Below are positions 9,301 to 18,079 of a DNA stretch of 64,000 bases, in pieces. Source of the DNA: Bacillota bacterium (GTDB taxonomy: Bacteria > Bacillota > Clostridia > Acetivibrionales > DSM-1351); contig JAEZKZ010000030.1 of assembly GCA_023415305.1 (NCBI GenBank), forward strand, positions 1 through 64,000, in the 5' to 3' direction. Under the pieces are notes generated by a model that did not search any database, was not told the DNA's origin, and saw only the letters and a list, made by a program, of their open reading frames with translations. Numbering within the stretch: position 1 is the stretch's first letter; each line of letters opens with the position of its first letter. The position numbers and the translations under genes are program-made.

Positions 9301-11354
9301 ACTATAAGCTGATGCTGAAAGCTTCAGATGAGAGCGACTATACCCAGTTGACAAAATCACAATACACACTGGTTAAGGACGGAAGTATATATTACGCCAG
9401 AATTCTTAAATTGAAACCGAATACACAATATACTGCAAAGGCAATAAGAACAACCTCACAGGAGGCTACTAACAACAAGGAACTGAGTGTTGTCACCAGG
9501 TTTACTAGAAATGATTATTACCAGATAGACCTAAAATGGCAGGGCGCTACCATAGATCCTTTTTCAGGTTTTGAAATAGCAATTAAAACCGAAGATGACA
9601 GCGACTATACAGTGTTGAAAAACAATGTGGATCTGGAACAGTATTTCGATACCTCAACACAGACTACTTACCCTTATTACATAGAGAAGTCCAATAGTAA
9701 TCTGAAAACAAACTATTACACATATAACGCAAGAATCAATCTTGCAGAGGTTACTCTGCCCGATGGCACTAAAGAGCATAAACCATTAAAGCCCAATACC
9801 AAGTATTACATTAAGGTAAGGGCTGTAAAGTATGATGCTTCCAATTCGGCAGCCTTCACAGCGTCAAAGTATATCGGACCTGTAAATACAAGAACTGAAT
9901 TCAGCCAGGATGATTATGATGACGAAGATGATAACACCGGGGTTATCGGTAAATTCCTGGATATGCTTGACAAGCTGGAACAGGGTGAATATTGGGATGT
10001 CAGCAGCAAGAACGGTACAACAAATAAAATCCTTGTAAGAGATGACAAGGTTATTAACCTGCTCCAGGGCTTCGGCTATTATTCCTGCATCATAGATATC
10101 TCAAACAGTCCGGATTATGTCAATAGTGATGAAGTCTATATGGCGAAAGATATTTTGATGGCTATAAAGTCTAGTAACAAGAGTGTAATTTTAAAAAGTA
10201 AAAATGTTGAATATACTATTCGTCCTGACACCTTTGATACCGAGCAAATGGAAGAATTCAAAAGTGCAAAGGATGTAAAGAATTCTAAGGACGTCTACTT
10301 GAAGATTACCAACATTATTAATTCAGGCACAATGAGCAATCTGCCTGCAAATGTTACCTCCGCGTCAAAAGTTTATACTTTTTCAGCCGAGGCCATAACA
10401 AGTAAAAAAACCAGTACTGAAATCAATAACCTGATTAAAGACAAGCTGTATAATGATAAAACAGGTATAATACAAAAGAAAGTGTCAGTGATAAAGAACC
10501 CAAACAATACTAATGTCAAGGGTGATGCCGAAAAAGTAGCCAAGTACCTGGATGGGCTGCTGGAAGAAGTAAGAAGCGAGCTTTCCTACTACGTAGAGGA
10601 CACGCTGAATGGAGTTGGTTACACTCAGGGCGTATTGGCGGATAAGTTTCAAATAACAGCCTTCAATTCTCCTTTATTGGTTAAAATGGCTCACTCGTCA
10701 AAAGCAGCAGTAAATCCGTATGTTTTGTATGGCGGTATGGGGGATTGGAATAAGCTTACCCATAATCTTAAGAAAGAGAACGGTTATATCAGTTATGTCG
10801 TATCCGGTACGGGAAAATATGCATTATTTTCCTCAAAGGACATTTCGGATACACTTTCGGATACAAATACAGCCAAAGCATATATTGAAAAGCTGACTGC
10901 TCAATATGATCTTACCGGTGTATTTTCCGGGATTGATAAGTCCTTTAATCCTGATCTCAATGTGACGGTTAAGGAAGCAGTACTTTTATATGAATTGCTG
11001 TCGGAAGATAATATTAATGAACAGATAGAAGTTAAAACCAAGGCTAAAACATATGGACTGGACAAAATCATCAATACTGCAAACCTACACAGGAATATAA
11101 CAAGGCAGGAGACTGCTGCCATCATTGTTAAGCTGTATTGTCAGAAAACAGGCACAGATTATTTCAAACTAAAGGCCTCCTATGGCAGAAACATTAAAGA
11201 TGACGGCAAAATATCAGACAGATATGCTGTTCCGGTTTACTACTGCCTTGAAATGAAGATTTTAAACCTGGATTCAAATGGCAATTTCAGTCCGGAGGCC
11301 GCCATAAACCGGGCAGGATTTTTAATGGCATTTGAGAAAATGCTTGAGTTGTAA
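6381..11354 (+). CDS. Secreted FN3-array protein with C-terminal SLH-like region
   Basis: 1657 residues. The first ~32 residues are a signal peptide (MKTTKLR, hydrophobic core, cleavage near VFA-AD). An array of fibronectin-III-like modules fills residues ~35-1170, recognisable from repeated L-x-P-N-[KT]-x-Y-Y-[FL]-x-[VI]-R strands. An acidic linker (QDDYDDEDDN, ~1175) follows, then a mixed domain of ~300 residues. The last ~170 residues resemble divergent SLH repeats (F-x-P-x-x-x-[IV]-x-R-x-[AEG] pattern), which would bind secondary cell-wall polymer. The architecture matches the next gene, so the two are paralogs. The start is supported by AGGGGG upstream, and a sigma-D-like promoter precedes it. 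Only 55 bp and no terminator separate it from the next gene, so the two are probably co-transcribed. Confidence 0.85.
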   Translation: MKTTKLRLISTILILSMIFPILSGVIQPVFAADSPLDVQPFDYNQSAGTLKLRWESKPNIGSVVIKYHMPTSTGAREVIVPAEQIDLTNNVATITNVQSDIVYDFHVQLIDSVDSGITFTGKLFFLPKISVYAEQVNQQPSNVGGGGVESGVFPSLKISWKMPRVFDGSSDFVYLNDANALDLIDPSLNKLDFKFHINHSNLTDVEVRTYDNGNSYKAFLSGPGNESKTSQVRWDGVSGRYSFYLLGAKDDDAVMPTMDEIINNRYESTQKEVLPIGISQLNEAEYVLPHPGIRPGTIYIVTMDTLFEVSNQNPDPVYTGLPENPLAGTVNYCYTPVRFQLTKTAENLIYVRVYKVSAGDALPKLFYEIQTSNKDTNIDSNWTFRTQISDTQFASNAKSALTSISGINPLNTVYYRVVVTSENKNDRIQSLNLPYRMQDDTAKPPVPNNVSIVKVELDQTRLAELGEKTSNITIAWDKPTNWDELVDKDIYFHFMLNVNPKDPGTNPAPTPTLEADGREYGQYEAKYRLIKFVSSRRVTLSQDGTKLLYTIRGLDLFTGEDSTGTPIPISNELNNDGKPYPTYLLPNKTYYLEMYTTEEADRGSESNRSERSLTTSFTTLSPTGREVPTPKYLELEETKIITSPNPVNAQVKLRFDAIKIDWSNYTTNPQSTDAIIYDLYMATSTEPSYFHMIGSTEAPGDVRFDFQTINDTTWVYPTINKFTNSSVVKNQTLDNLTKFGNYLSPNATYYFMVKVRLRTSDANGNSLEKESYGTALLPVTTPRGEPTTPDDTAQRPLTPVDFKIAEDKDGNLMLSGESVTFEWTVQENEAAYNLIATEKKVGPDTLATDSNITEDPIYKSFVSVFGNKDNNIDGNPVKLTLDPKSPQLPGNFTYDPVTKKCRYTINTWLFPNKVYYFSIRSEIYDAKSNLRSSLWVSIPVTTALIEQPSMLQVVNNCEMAFYWYDTLAGMTTENYKLMLKASDESDYTQLTKSQYTLVKDGSIYYARILKLKPNTQYTAKAIRTTSQEATNNKELSVVTRFTRNDYYQIDLKWQGATIDPFSGFEIAIKTEDDSDYTVLKNNVDLEQYFDTSTQTTYPYYIEKSNSNLKTNYYTYNARINLAEVTLPDGTKEHKPLKPNTKYYIKVRAVKYDASNSAAFTASKYIGPVNTRTEFSQDDYDDEDDNTGVIGKFLDMLDKLEQGEYWDVSSKNGTTNKILVRDDKVINLLQGFGYYSCIIDISNSPDYVNSDEVYMAKDILMAIKSSNKSVILKSKNVEYTIRPDTFDTEQMEEFKSAKDVKNSKDVYLKITNIINSGTMSNLPANVTSASKVYTFSAEAITSKKTSTEINNLIKDKLYNDKTGIIQKKVSVIKNPNNTNVKGDAEKVAKYLDGLLEEVRSELSYYVEDTLNGVGYTQGVLADKFQITAFNSPLLVKMAHSSKAAVNPYVLYGGMGDWNKLTHNLKKENGYISYVVSGTGKYALFSSKDISDTLSDTNTAKAYIEKLTAQYDLTGVFSGIDKSFNPDLNVTVKEAVLLYELLSEDNINEQIEVKTKAKTYGLDKIINTANLHRNITRQETAAIIVKLYCQKTGTDYFKLKASYGRNIKDDGKISDRYAVPVYYCLEMKILNLDSNGNFSPEAAINRAGFLMAFEKMLEL

Positions 11355-11409
11355 AAAGATTTGCGTTAAAAAACAGCAGGTTAATCCAAATAACAGGAGA
11401 TAGCTGATT

Positions 11410-14400
11410 ATGAATACAAAAAGGATATTAGCAGCATTACTGGCATTTACAGTTTTATTTACTTCATATGGAATGGAAGTTTTAGGTGCCCCAATCAATA
11501 TGCCGACACAGACAGCCCCAAGTGGTCTGGAAATAAAGGCATTAAATCCCGGCACCGAGCCGGCAATAGGCTATAGCTCCACTGATGGGGGCGAATCGGG
11601 TTATTATGCGGATATCGCCTGGAAGGGAGTACCAAATCCAGGGATATCATATTCTCAGTTTGTTAATGTATATCTTCAGGAATCTCCTAAAGGATACAGA
11701 ACTACAAAACCGGTATTTGCCAAGGAAAAGGATATGCCTGCAGGAACAAGTCCCATAAGGATGAGGAACCTTTCGTCCGGTACAGTATACAAGGCCAACG
11801 CCAGGGCATACTATCAATACACTGATGATGGTTCGACCTCTGTTAGAAAGTCAAATGAATCAGAAAATTCAAATACTGTTAAATTCTTGACAGATATAAA
11901 TGTTCAGGCAATTACCATGGGAACAAATAGAATAAAGGTTGTATGGGATGACGTATGGAACGATGGAAAAAGAATCAGCTATAAACTATACGTTTCAGAA
12001 AACAGCGATTTCAAAAATACTCTGCCTATTTATATTACCGAAGATCAAATCAGTCAGAATGGCCCTGTTGTGGTTGATCAGAGCAAGGGTACTCTTGAAT
12101 ACGTATATAATGTAAACAGCCCGGGTAGAGCTTATTATGTAAAAATTGAGCCCTACCTGACAGACCCCGACATAGTAAAAAATCCTTCATCACCAACAGT
12201 TATTGTAACAACGCATATCCTTGTGAAGACAACAAAGGTTTCAACCTCAGAGGAGGGTACAATCTGGAGGTTGGAATGGAGCCCTGTTGTTACAGGAATA
12301 AGCGGTGGAGATGTAAAGGTACAATACAGAATCGAAAAGTATGTGAATGGGACAGCGTATCCCCTACTGCTTGAAGAGGGTACCTCTACCTTTATCACTG
12401 TGGCTAATGGTGAAGAGGTTAGTTATTACCAGATACGAGCAGAAATAACACAAAACGGAGTGCCGTACTTACCGGCAGGGGTACAAATAGTATCCGATAA
12501 AGTATTGTTAAAGGAATCCGAAATTCCGAATACACCTGCCATGCCTGAATTAGTGCCCTATTTTGAGGATTCTACAGGAAAGACCATAATATCCTACGAG
12601 GATATTTTAGGTTCAAACGGAGAAGTTGTTACCAAGGGTGAACTTGGTAAGGACACAGCCACCATATTGTGGAGAACTCCAAAAAAAGGCGACGGGACTA
12701 TTGATACTAATGTAATGTATGATATCTGGCTGGTAGAAGATCCTACACAAATAGACAGTCCTCCTCTAAGTACACTTATTGAAAAAGACTTTGTACCCGG
12801 TGATGCTAATCAGGTTAAGGATTCAACCAGCAGCAATCAGGTGGTGGGATACAAATACAAGCTTCAGAGATTAAAGCCAAACAATACATATTATTTTAAG
12901 ATAGTGGCAAAAAAGGTTTTTGCCGATGATGTGGATGGAGTTATACAAAATGTAGAGCATGTATCAAATCCTGCTCTGAGAGTGGTGACGACACTTCCGG
13001 GGGGAGCTATTGACACGCCTCTTATCCCGTCAAACCCTCCCCTTGATATAAAGAAGTCTTCCGATGGGAGAAAAATGATAACAAAGGACAGTGTTACCGT
13101 ACAGACAAAGGACCGATGGTACGAACAGTTTGATCCGGCATCAGGAAAGTGGGGTTTTATCAAGGCCGACAAGGATAGTCCAAATGACACGAATGTGCCT
13201 TATAACCCGGTGACCAATCCCCCTGATAATAAGACATACAGAAAGGTTCAATATGACGAGGGTGTTTCTCTCTATGTAGGCTTAGAAGAGTTCTATGAAG
13301 GAATTGATATCTCTAAAATAGAGAATTACAAGCTTGAGAAACTTGATGTAACACCAAACGATGATACTGAAGATCCGAATTTGAATGCGCCTGAAAACAT
13401 ACCGAATGAAACAACCCCGCCGGTGCATGCAAAACATAATGTGGTAATTCCTGTTAATGAACTTAAGCCAAACACTACCTATATATTATGGGTCAGAGCG
13501 GCAAGAGATATGGGTAACGGAGAAGCGCCAATGTTCTCCGATGTATCAAATCCCATAATATTTACTACCCTCCCCCTGCCGACACAAATTGTGGAAAAAC
13601 CTGTTGTACCAACCATCACATATGCTTACGCTGCAGACACCTACGTTGACTTGGGCTGGGAATACAAGGACGGAAATACATACTATATTAAATACGGTAC
13701 TGTAGATAATCCTGCAAGTGCAAGTACCCCGATAACAGTTACGACAAGCCAGATAAGGATGTCGGGTGTGGACTATGTGAGAATACCAGGATTGAAGCCT
13801 GATACGCAATATTACTTCTGGATACAGGCCGAGGCCTTCAGCACTGACGGTTCTCAAAGTGCGAAATCCGATTGGAGTGATTCGCTGCCCATGAGAACTT
13901 TAAAGGACATTCCTCCTGCAACTCCTCGAGGCTTTGGTGTAAAAAACACTTCTGATGCCATAACAAAAAACAGCATAACCTTTGAGTGGGTACAGGAACC
14001 AGGAATGGAGTATATTCTTGAAGTGGCAGGAGGTGTAGATTATACTGATGTTAAGGAGTATTCAGCCGGAGCTGTTTCCGAATTCAAGGTTGACGGTTTG
14101 AAGTCAAACTTCAGATATTTTGCCAGACTGTACGCATATGATCCTGCTAAAAAGCTCAAGTCACTTCCGACACAAAGCTTAAGTGTAAGAACCTTAAGAA
14201 GCAGTGATGATTACGATTCCGATAAGGATGTGGATAAAGTAATATCCGGTGATATAGTGGAAAAAGCGCCGAAGGTTGTAAATGGCACATGGGTTGTCAA
14301 AATTGTGGGAGTGAATGCCGATAGATTTGTGGAGCTTATGAAGACAGACAATAGGTTGGACTATACTTTAGATGTTTCTAAACCTCCGTCAACAGCAAGC

Positions 14401-15390
14401 TATATTTCAATATATATATCAAAGAGTGTATTTGACAAGCTTGAACAGCTACAGGAGAACATTACCTTCAAAACCTCTGCAGTGTCGTATACCTTAAAAG
14501 CAGGGATACTATCAACCGTAGTAACCGAAAATACCAACAAGGAGCAGATTTACTTGTTTAGTCTGACATTGGCACCGGTAGAGCCGGTAGCGAAGGCTAA
14601 CGAGATTGTTCTGAAAAGACCTCTCGGGAGGATGGATGTATCCCTTGATACAGGATTTAGTAATACCCCAATAACTCAGTTTGGCACTCCCTTGGAGGTG
14701 AAATATCCTTATACAAACAGAGCTGAATATGTTGAGGGTAAAACTTATGGTTATGTATATAATGAAGTAGCAAGTGAATGGGTTAAACAGATCACTATTA
14801 ATGAATTTGATTCCGACAACCGACGGGGCTTTATCAGTCTGAAATCAAAGGTTCCCGGAATCTTTGGGTTTGCTGACAGGACCAATCAATTATATGATGA
14901 TATCTATGGTTATGAATATGAAGATTCAATTATAAATGTAGCGTATGCACATGAGTTGAAAAGTGTGCATGGCAGACTTTTCAGACCTGAGGATAACGCA
15001 ACTATTGGAGAAGCCATACAGCTTGTATTTGATACTTTGGACTACAGCTATGACAGCAGTTTTATGGAGGCTGCTGTAAAGGCGGGTTTAATAAAGAACG
15101 GAAAGCTGGCCGGAAATTCCTTGACAAGGCAGGAGGCCGCAAGGATGGCTGTTGTTCTTTATGAAATTAAATCAGGCACAAAGGCCAGAGAAAATGCTTC
15201 AGTATTATCAAGCTACAGTGACTACGGAAAAGTAGACAAGGATACGTTGGACAAGGTAGCCTATGCCGTTCAGAACGGATTTGTTCCCGGAGCTGCTTCT
15301 GCAAAGCTTAATCCGACTGGTTATGTTACTAGAGGTGAACTGATGTATATGATTGAAAAGGCACTTGTACTGGCCGGCGAGATTGAGTAA
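11410..15390 (+). CDS. Secreted FN3/SLH surface protein, paralog of upstream gene
   Basis: 1326 residues. The signal peptide is residues 1-27 (MNTKRILAALLAF, cleavage near VLG-AP). FN3-like modules run to ~920, each ending in strands such as L-K-P-[ND]-T-x-Y-Y-F. An acidic D-D-Y-D-S-D linker (~931) is followed by a domain similar to the one after the linker of the preceding protein (I-x-I-S, then an F-K-[ST]-x-x-V-x-Y-T-L type segment). Three SLH-like repeats close the protein (~1175-1320); the second contains L-T-R-Q-E-A-A-R-M and the third N-P-T-G-Y-V-T-R-G-E-L. The ATG follows AGGAGA. It is likely non-covalently attached to the wall. The ligand or partner of the FN3 array cannot be told from sequence. 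Confidence 0.87.
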   Translation: MNTKRILAALLAFTVLFTSYGMEVLGAPINMPTQTAPSGLEIKALNPGTEPAIGYSSTDGGESGYYADIAWKGVPNPGISYSQFVNVYLQESPKGYRTTKPVFAKEKDMPAGTSPIRMRNLSSGTVYKANARAYYQYTDDGSTSVRKSNESENSNTVKFLTDINVQAITMGTNRIKVVWDDVWNDGKRISYKLYVSENSDFKNTLPIYITEDQISQNGPVVVDQSKGTLEYVYNVNSPGRAYYVKIEPYLTDPDIVKNPSSPTVIVTTHILVKTTKVSTSEEGTIWRLEWSPVVTGISGGDVKVQYRIEKYVNGTAYPLLLEEGTSTFITVANGEEVSYYQIRAEITQNGVPYLPAGVQIVSDKVLLKESEIPNTPAMPELVPYFEDSTGKTIISYEDILGSNGEVVTKGELGKDTATILWRTPKKGDGTIDTNVMYDIWLVEDPTQIDSPPLSTLIEKDFVPGDANQVKDSTSSNQVVGYKYKLQRLKPNNTYYFKIVAKKVFADDVDGVIQNVEHVSNPALRVVTTLPGGAIDTPLIPSNPPLDIKKSSDGRKMITKDSVTVQTKDRWYEQFDPASGKWGFIKADKDSPNDTNVPYNPVTNPPDNKTYRKVQYDEGVSLYVGLEEFYEGIDISKIENYKLEKLDVTPNDDTEDPNLNAPENIPNETTPPVHAKHNVVIPVNELKPNTTYILWVRAARDMGNGEAPMFSDVSNPIIFTTLPLPTQIVEKPVVPTITYAYAADTYVDLGWEYKDGNTYYIKYGTVDNPASASTPITVTTSQIRMSGVDYVRIPGLKPDTQYYFWIQAEAFSTDGSQSAKSDWSDSLPMRTLKDIPPATPRGFGVKNTSDAITKNSITFEWVQEPGMEYILEVAGGVDYTDVKEYSAGAVSEFKVDGLKSNFRYFARLYAYDPAKKLKSLPTQSLSVRTLRSSDDYDSDKDVDKVISGDIVEKAPKVVNGTWVVKIVGVNADRFVELMKTDNRLDYTLDVSKPPSTASYISIYISKSVFDKLEQLQENITFKTSAVSYTLKAGILSTVVTENTNKEQIYLFSLTLAPVEPVAKANEIVLKRPLGRMDVSLDTGFSNTPITQFGTPLEVKYPYTNRAEYVEGKTYGYVYNEVASEWVKQITINEFDSDNRRGFISLKSKVPGIFGFADRTNQLYDDIYGYEYEDSIINVAYAHELKSVHGRLFRPEDNATIGEAIQLVFDTLDYSYDSSFMEAAVKAGLIKNGKLAGNSLTRQEAARMAVVLYEIKSGTKARENASVLSSYSDYGKVDKDTLDKVAYAVQNGFVPGAASAKLNPTGYVTRGELMYMIEKALVLAGEIE

Positions 15391-15398
15391 CACTCAAT

Positions 15399-15416
15399 GG
15401 GGGCAGTAGTGCCCCC
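15399..15416 (+). terminator. Perfect GC hairpin after FN3/SLH operon
   Basis: GGGGGCA, loop gtag, TGCCCCC, eight bases after the stop codon. There is no T-run, so it may be a weak terminator or an mRNA 3'-end stabiliser. Confidence 0.45.
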
Positions 15417-15653
15417 TGGCTAACACAAGATAATTTTCGAGCAAAGACAGAGTAATCAGACTGGGCACTAAACAGATTTGTGAAGAAATTTTCTTAATGG
15501 GAAATGAAAATTTTAAATGTATATCACTTTTTAAAAAGGCAATAATTTTATTATAAATAAAATTGTTGTTTTTTTATGCCCGCAAAGGTTTTATGCATCA
15601 ATCGACATATATGAATATTACTAGTGTTGACTATGCGGGAGTTAGGAGGAATA

Positions 15654-16406
15654 ATGAAAAAGTTTTTTTTACTTTTAACTGTAGGTATACTGGCAGCAGC
15701 AATCATCGGTACGACTTATTACATAAATACTTACAGAAATTCTGAAAACACTAAGATATCAATATCTGACGCGTTTAGGTCCTCAGGGGCAAAAATGGTA
15801 GTAAATGAGCTTTATTTTTTTGTAAGAGCTGATAAGAGTATGAAAAAGCTGGAGGACTTAACTGCGGTTTGTGAAGATGTTTTTAATGTTCTTGGAGTTT
15901 CCGGCTACTCAAAGAACGCAACAAGTACCGATACGCTTGTTAAAAATGACATGTCAGGAACCACTAAAGATGGCGTTAAAATAACTGCAATGGCAAGTAT
16001 TGTAGGGAATAAATCCGGCGCTGGAGACAAATATATAACTATAGATGCAACTGATACCGTTAACGGTTCGGCTTTGCTCTTAAGAGATAAAATCGACAGC
16101 GTTTTTAGTAAATACGGGCTTAAAGCAGTTGTCAACTCATGTATAACCGGAACCTACGAAGGCAATCTGCAGGATGCTCAGTTGGAGAACATATGCAGAA
16201 AGATTCTTAATGACAGTGATGCAAAAAAGGTTGGCAGCACGAGACAGGAAAACATTATCAGCGTATCTGCATTCTCACCTATGATTGAAGATAAGCTGAG
16301 TATCGATGGGAAGAACATTAACTTGAGTCTTGCTATCAGATACAATAAAATCGAAAACAAGACTTACCTTTGGGTGGCAACACCTGTGGTGAACACCGAA
16401 TACTAA
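15654..16406 (+). CDS. ywmB: YwmB-family protein (TATA-box-binding-like fold)
   Basis: 250 residues from the ATG preceded by TAGGAGGA; an in-frame ATG at 15624 has no ribosome binding site. There is an N-terminal membrane anchor or signal (residues ~4-25), then an extracytoplasmic domain with no catalytic motif that I can see. The identification rests on overall character and on position: in Bacillus and Clostridia, ywmB precedes murA(B) and spoIID, as here. The biochemical role of the family is unknown; a link to envelope or spore wall synthesis is inferred from the neighbours. The gene ends 41 bp before murA and is likely co-transcribed with it. Confidence 0.75.
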   Translation: MKKFFLLLTVGILAAAIIGTTYYINTYRNSENTKISISDAFRSSGAKMVVNELYFFVRADKSMKKLEDLTAVCEDVFNVLGVSGYSKNATSTDTLVKNDMSGTTKDGVKITAMASIVGNKSGAGDKYITIDATDTVNGSALLLRDKIDSVFSKYGLKAVVNSCITGTYEGNLQDAQLENICRKILNDSDAKKVGSTRQENIISVSAFSPMIEDKLSIDGKNINLSLAIRYNKIENKTYLWVATPVVNTEY

Positions 16407-16447
16407 GTGTAGCAGTACAAAATTTACAGAAGAAGGGAAGAGCTCAC

Positions 16448-17710
16448 TTGGCTAAATATGTTATAAGCGAAGGTGTACCTTTAAAAGGAAAAGTAAGAGT
16501 AGATGGTGCAAAGAATTCAGTTCTTCCGATAATAGCTGCATCCCTGTTAGGTGAGTCAAAAAGCATTATTGAAGAAGTCCCGGATTTATATGATGTCAGT
16601 GTGATGTGTGAGCTTATAAGGTCACTGGGGGCTGAGGTAGAACCAATCCCAGGCTCCAATTCCATAGGCTTTCACGCCAAAGATATCACTAATTCAACGG
16701 CACCCTATGAATTAGTTAATAAACTCAGGGCTTCTTTTTTAATAATGGGCCCCATGCTGGCCAAAACAGGATTTGTAAGGGTTGCACTGCCTGGAGGCTG
16801 CGCAATAGGATCGAGACCTGTGGATCTACATTTGAAGGGGTTCACGGCATTAGGAGCTGAGATAACCCAGGGACACGGCTATATTGAAGCAAGAAGAACA
16901 AAAAGACTTACCGGTAATAAAATATATCTGGATTTTCCCAGCGTGGGCGCCACAGAGAACATTCTCATGGCAGCCGTATTGGCTGAGGGCCAGACAAGCA
17001 TCGAAAATGCGGCTATAGAACCTGAAATAGTTGATCTTGCCAATTATTTGAATGAAATGGGGGCCTCCATAAAAGGAGCAGGTACTGATACCATAAGAAT
17101 AATGGGTGTTGAAAGTCTTCAGGGCTGCTCACACACAATTATTCCCGATAGGATCGAGGCCGGAACTTTTATGGTAGCTGCTGCAATAACCAACGGAGAT
17201 GTTGAAATTGTAAATGTCGTACCTGATCATCTCAAGCCCATTATTGCCAAGCTTAAGGAAACCGGTCTTGAGATCAGCGAAGAATTAAGTTCAATAAGAA
17301 TTAAAAGCAATGGCAGCTTAAAGCCGGTAGATGTGAAAACTCTCCCGTATCCCGGTTTCCCTACAGATATGCAGGCACAGATGACGTCACTTTTAAGCAG
17401 CACACAGGGAACAAGTATTGTAACAGAAACGATTTTTGAAAACAGGTTTATGCATATCAGTGAACTTAAAAGAATGGGTGCAAATATTAAGATTGATGGA
17501 AGGACTGCAGTTATTGAAGGAAGGCAATGTCTCACAGGAGCTGCGGTAAAGGCAACAGATCTGAGAGCCGGAGCAGCATTGGTTTTGGCAGGACTGGCAG
17601 CTGAAGGTGCGACCGAAATAGGTGAAATACAACACATCGACAGAGGTTATTGTCTACTTGATCAGAAGCTAAGAGCACTTGGTGCTAAAATTGAAAGGGT
17701 GGAAGAATAA
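16448..17710 (+). CDS. murA: UDP-N-acetylglucosamine 1-carboxyvinyltransferase
   Basis: Catalyses enolpyruvyl transfer from PEP to UDP-GlcNAc, the first committed step of peptidoglycan synthesis, in the cytoplasm. The TTG at 16448 is chosen as start. It gives 420 residues, typical for the family, lies after AAGAAGGGAAG, and begins with the usual [LM]-x-K-Y-V-I-x-G-x-x-x-L-x-G-x-V segment. The longer frame from 16370 would overlap ywmB and add unrelated sequence. K-N (A-K-N-S-V-L-P) and the catalytic cysteine in P-G-G-C-A-I-G-S-R-P-V-D-L-H (Cys ~118) are intact. Because it sits between ywmB and spoIID it corresponds to the sporulation-linked MurA copy; whether a second murA exists elsewhere cannot be seen. 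Confidence 0.96.
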   Translation: MAKYVISEGVPLKGKVRVDGAKNSVLPIIAASLLGESKSIIEEVPDLYDVSVMCELIRSLGAEVEPIPGSNSIGFHAKDITNSTAPYELVNKLRASFLIMGPMLAKTGFVRVALPGGCAIGSRPVDLHLKGFTALGAEITQGHGYIEARRTKRLTGNKIYLDFPSVGATENILMAAVLAEGQTSIENAAIEPEIVDLANYLNEMGASIKGAGTDTIRIMGVESLQGCSHTIIPDRIEAGTFMVAAAITNGDVEIVNVVPDHLKPIIAKLKETGLEISEELSSIRIKSNGSLKPVDVKTLPYPGFPTDMQAQMTSLLSSTQGTSIVTETIFENRFMHISELKRMGANIKIDGRTAVIEGRQCLTGAAVKATDLRAGAALVLAGLAAEGATEIGEIQHIDRGYCLLDQKLRALGAKIERVEE

Positions 17711-17733
17711 GCATTAAGATGATTACCGAGAGT

Positions 17734-17783
17734 AAATAGCTATAATTGTTTCATTATTGTGAAATAATCATAGCTATTTTAAT
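17734..17783 (+). terminator. Terminator after murA
   Basis: A 10-bp outer stem (AAATAGCTAT / ATAGCTATTT) encloses a second stem (ATTGTTTCA / TGAAATAAT with one G-U). A short TTTAATT tail follows. It separates ywmB-murA from spoIID. Confidence 0.75.
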
Positions 17784-18079
17784 TATAGAATTATATATTG
17801 TTATAGAATTTTGAAGACTTTGAGTCATCCACAAGTTCTTTTTGAATTTTATTAATACAAAATGAGGACTCATAATTTTACTCCCAAATTAATATAAATA
17901 AACATGTCCCGGGAATTCGGCTACATCATTGGGAAATTACATGGGGTTAGCGTGAAAAATACATTTTGTAAGTCATCGTGCATTTCACGCAGCAAAAACC
18001 CGCTAAGCTGCTTTTTATTACTATTTGTATACGCGTTCTGCGCGTATCAAAGCCACTTACAGTGGCTTGGGGGGTTAAT
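17784..18079 (+). promoter_or_regulatory. Hairpin-rich 5' leader of spoIID
   Basis: Most of the 369-bp gap between murA and spoIID. The last 140 nt contain three successive hairpins: GCGTGAAA/TTTCACGC (17950-17990), ATACGCG/CGCGTAT (18029-18047) and AAGCCACT-tac-AGTGGCTT (18050-18068). The last stem ends directly against the ribosome binding site GGGGGG (18069-18074). The final block (CAAAGCCA, loop, TGGCTT-x-GG-x-GGTTAATATG) is nearly the same as the leader end of ddl. No clear sigma-E promoter was found by eye. Confidence 0.55.

Noticed and set aside
732..15393. Many minus-strand open frames of 60-150 codons opposite the giant surface-protein genes
   Set aside because: They are shadows of long, low-complexity-composition + strand genes; none has a good binding site or recognisable domain.
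16370..16447. Longer murA start upstream of the TTG
   Set aside because: It would overlap the end of ywmB, adds 26 residues not typical of MurA, and lacks a binding site.
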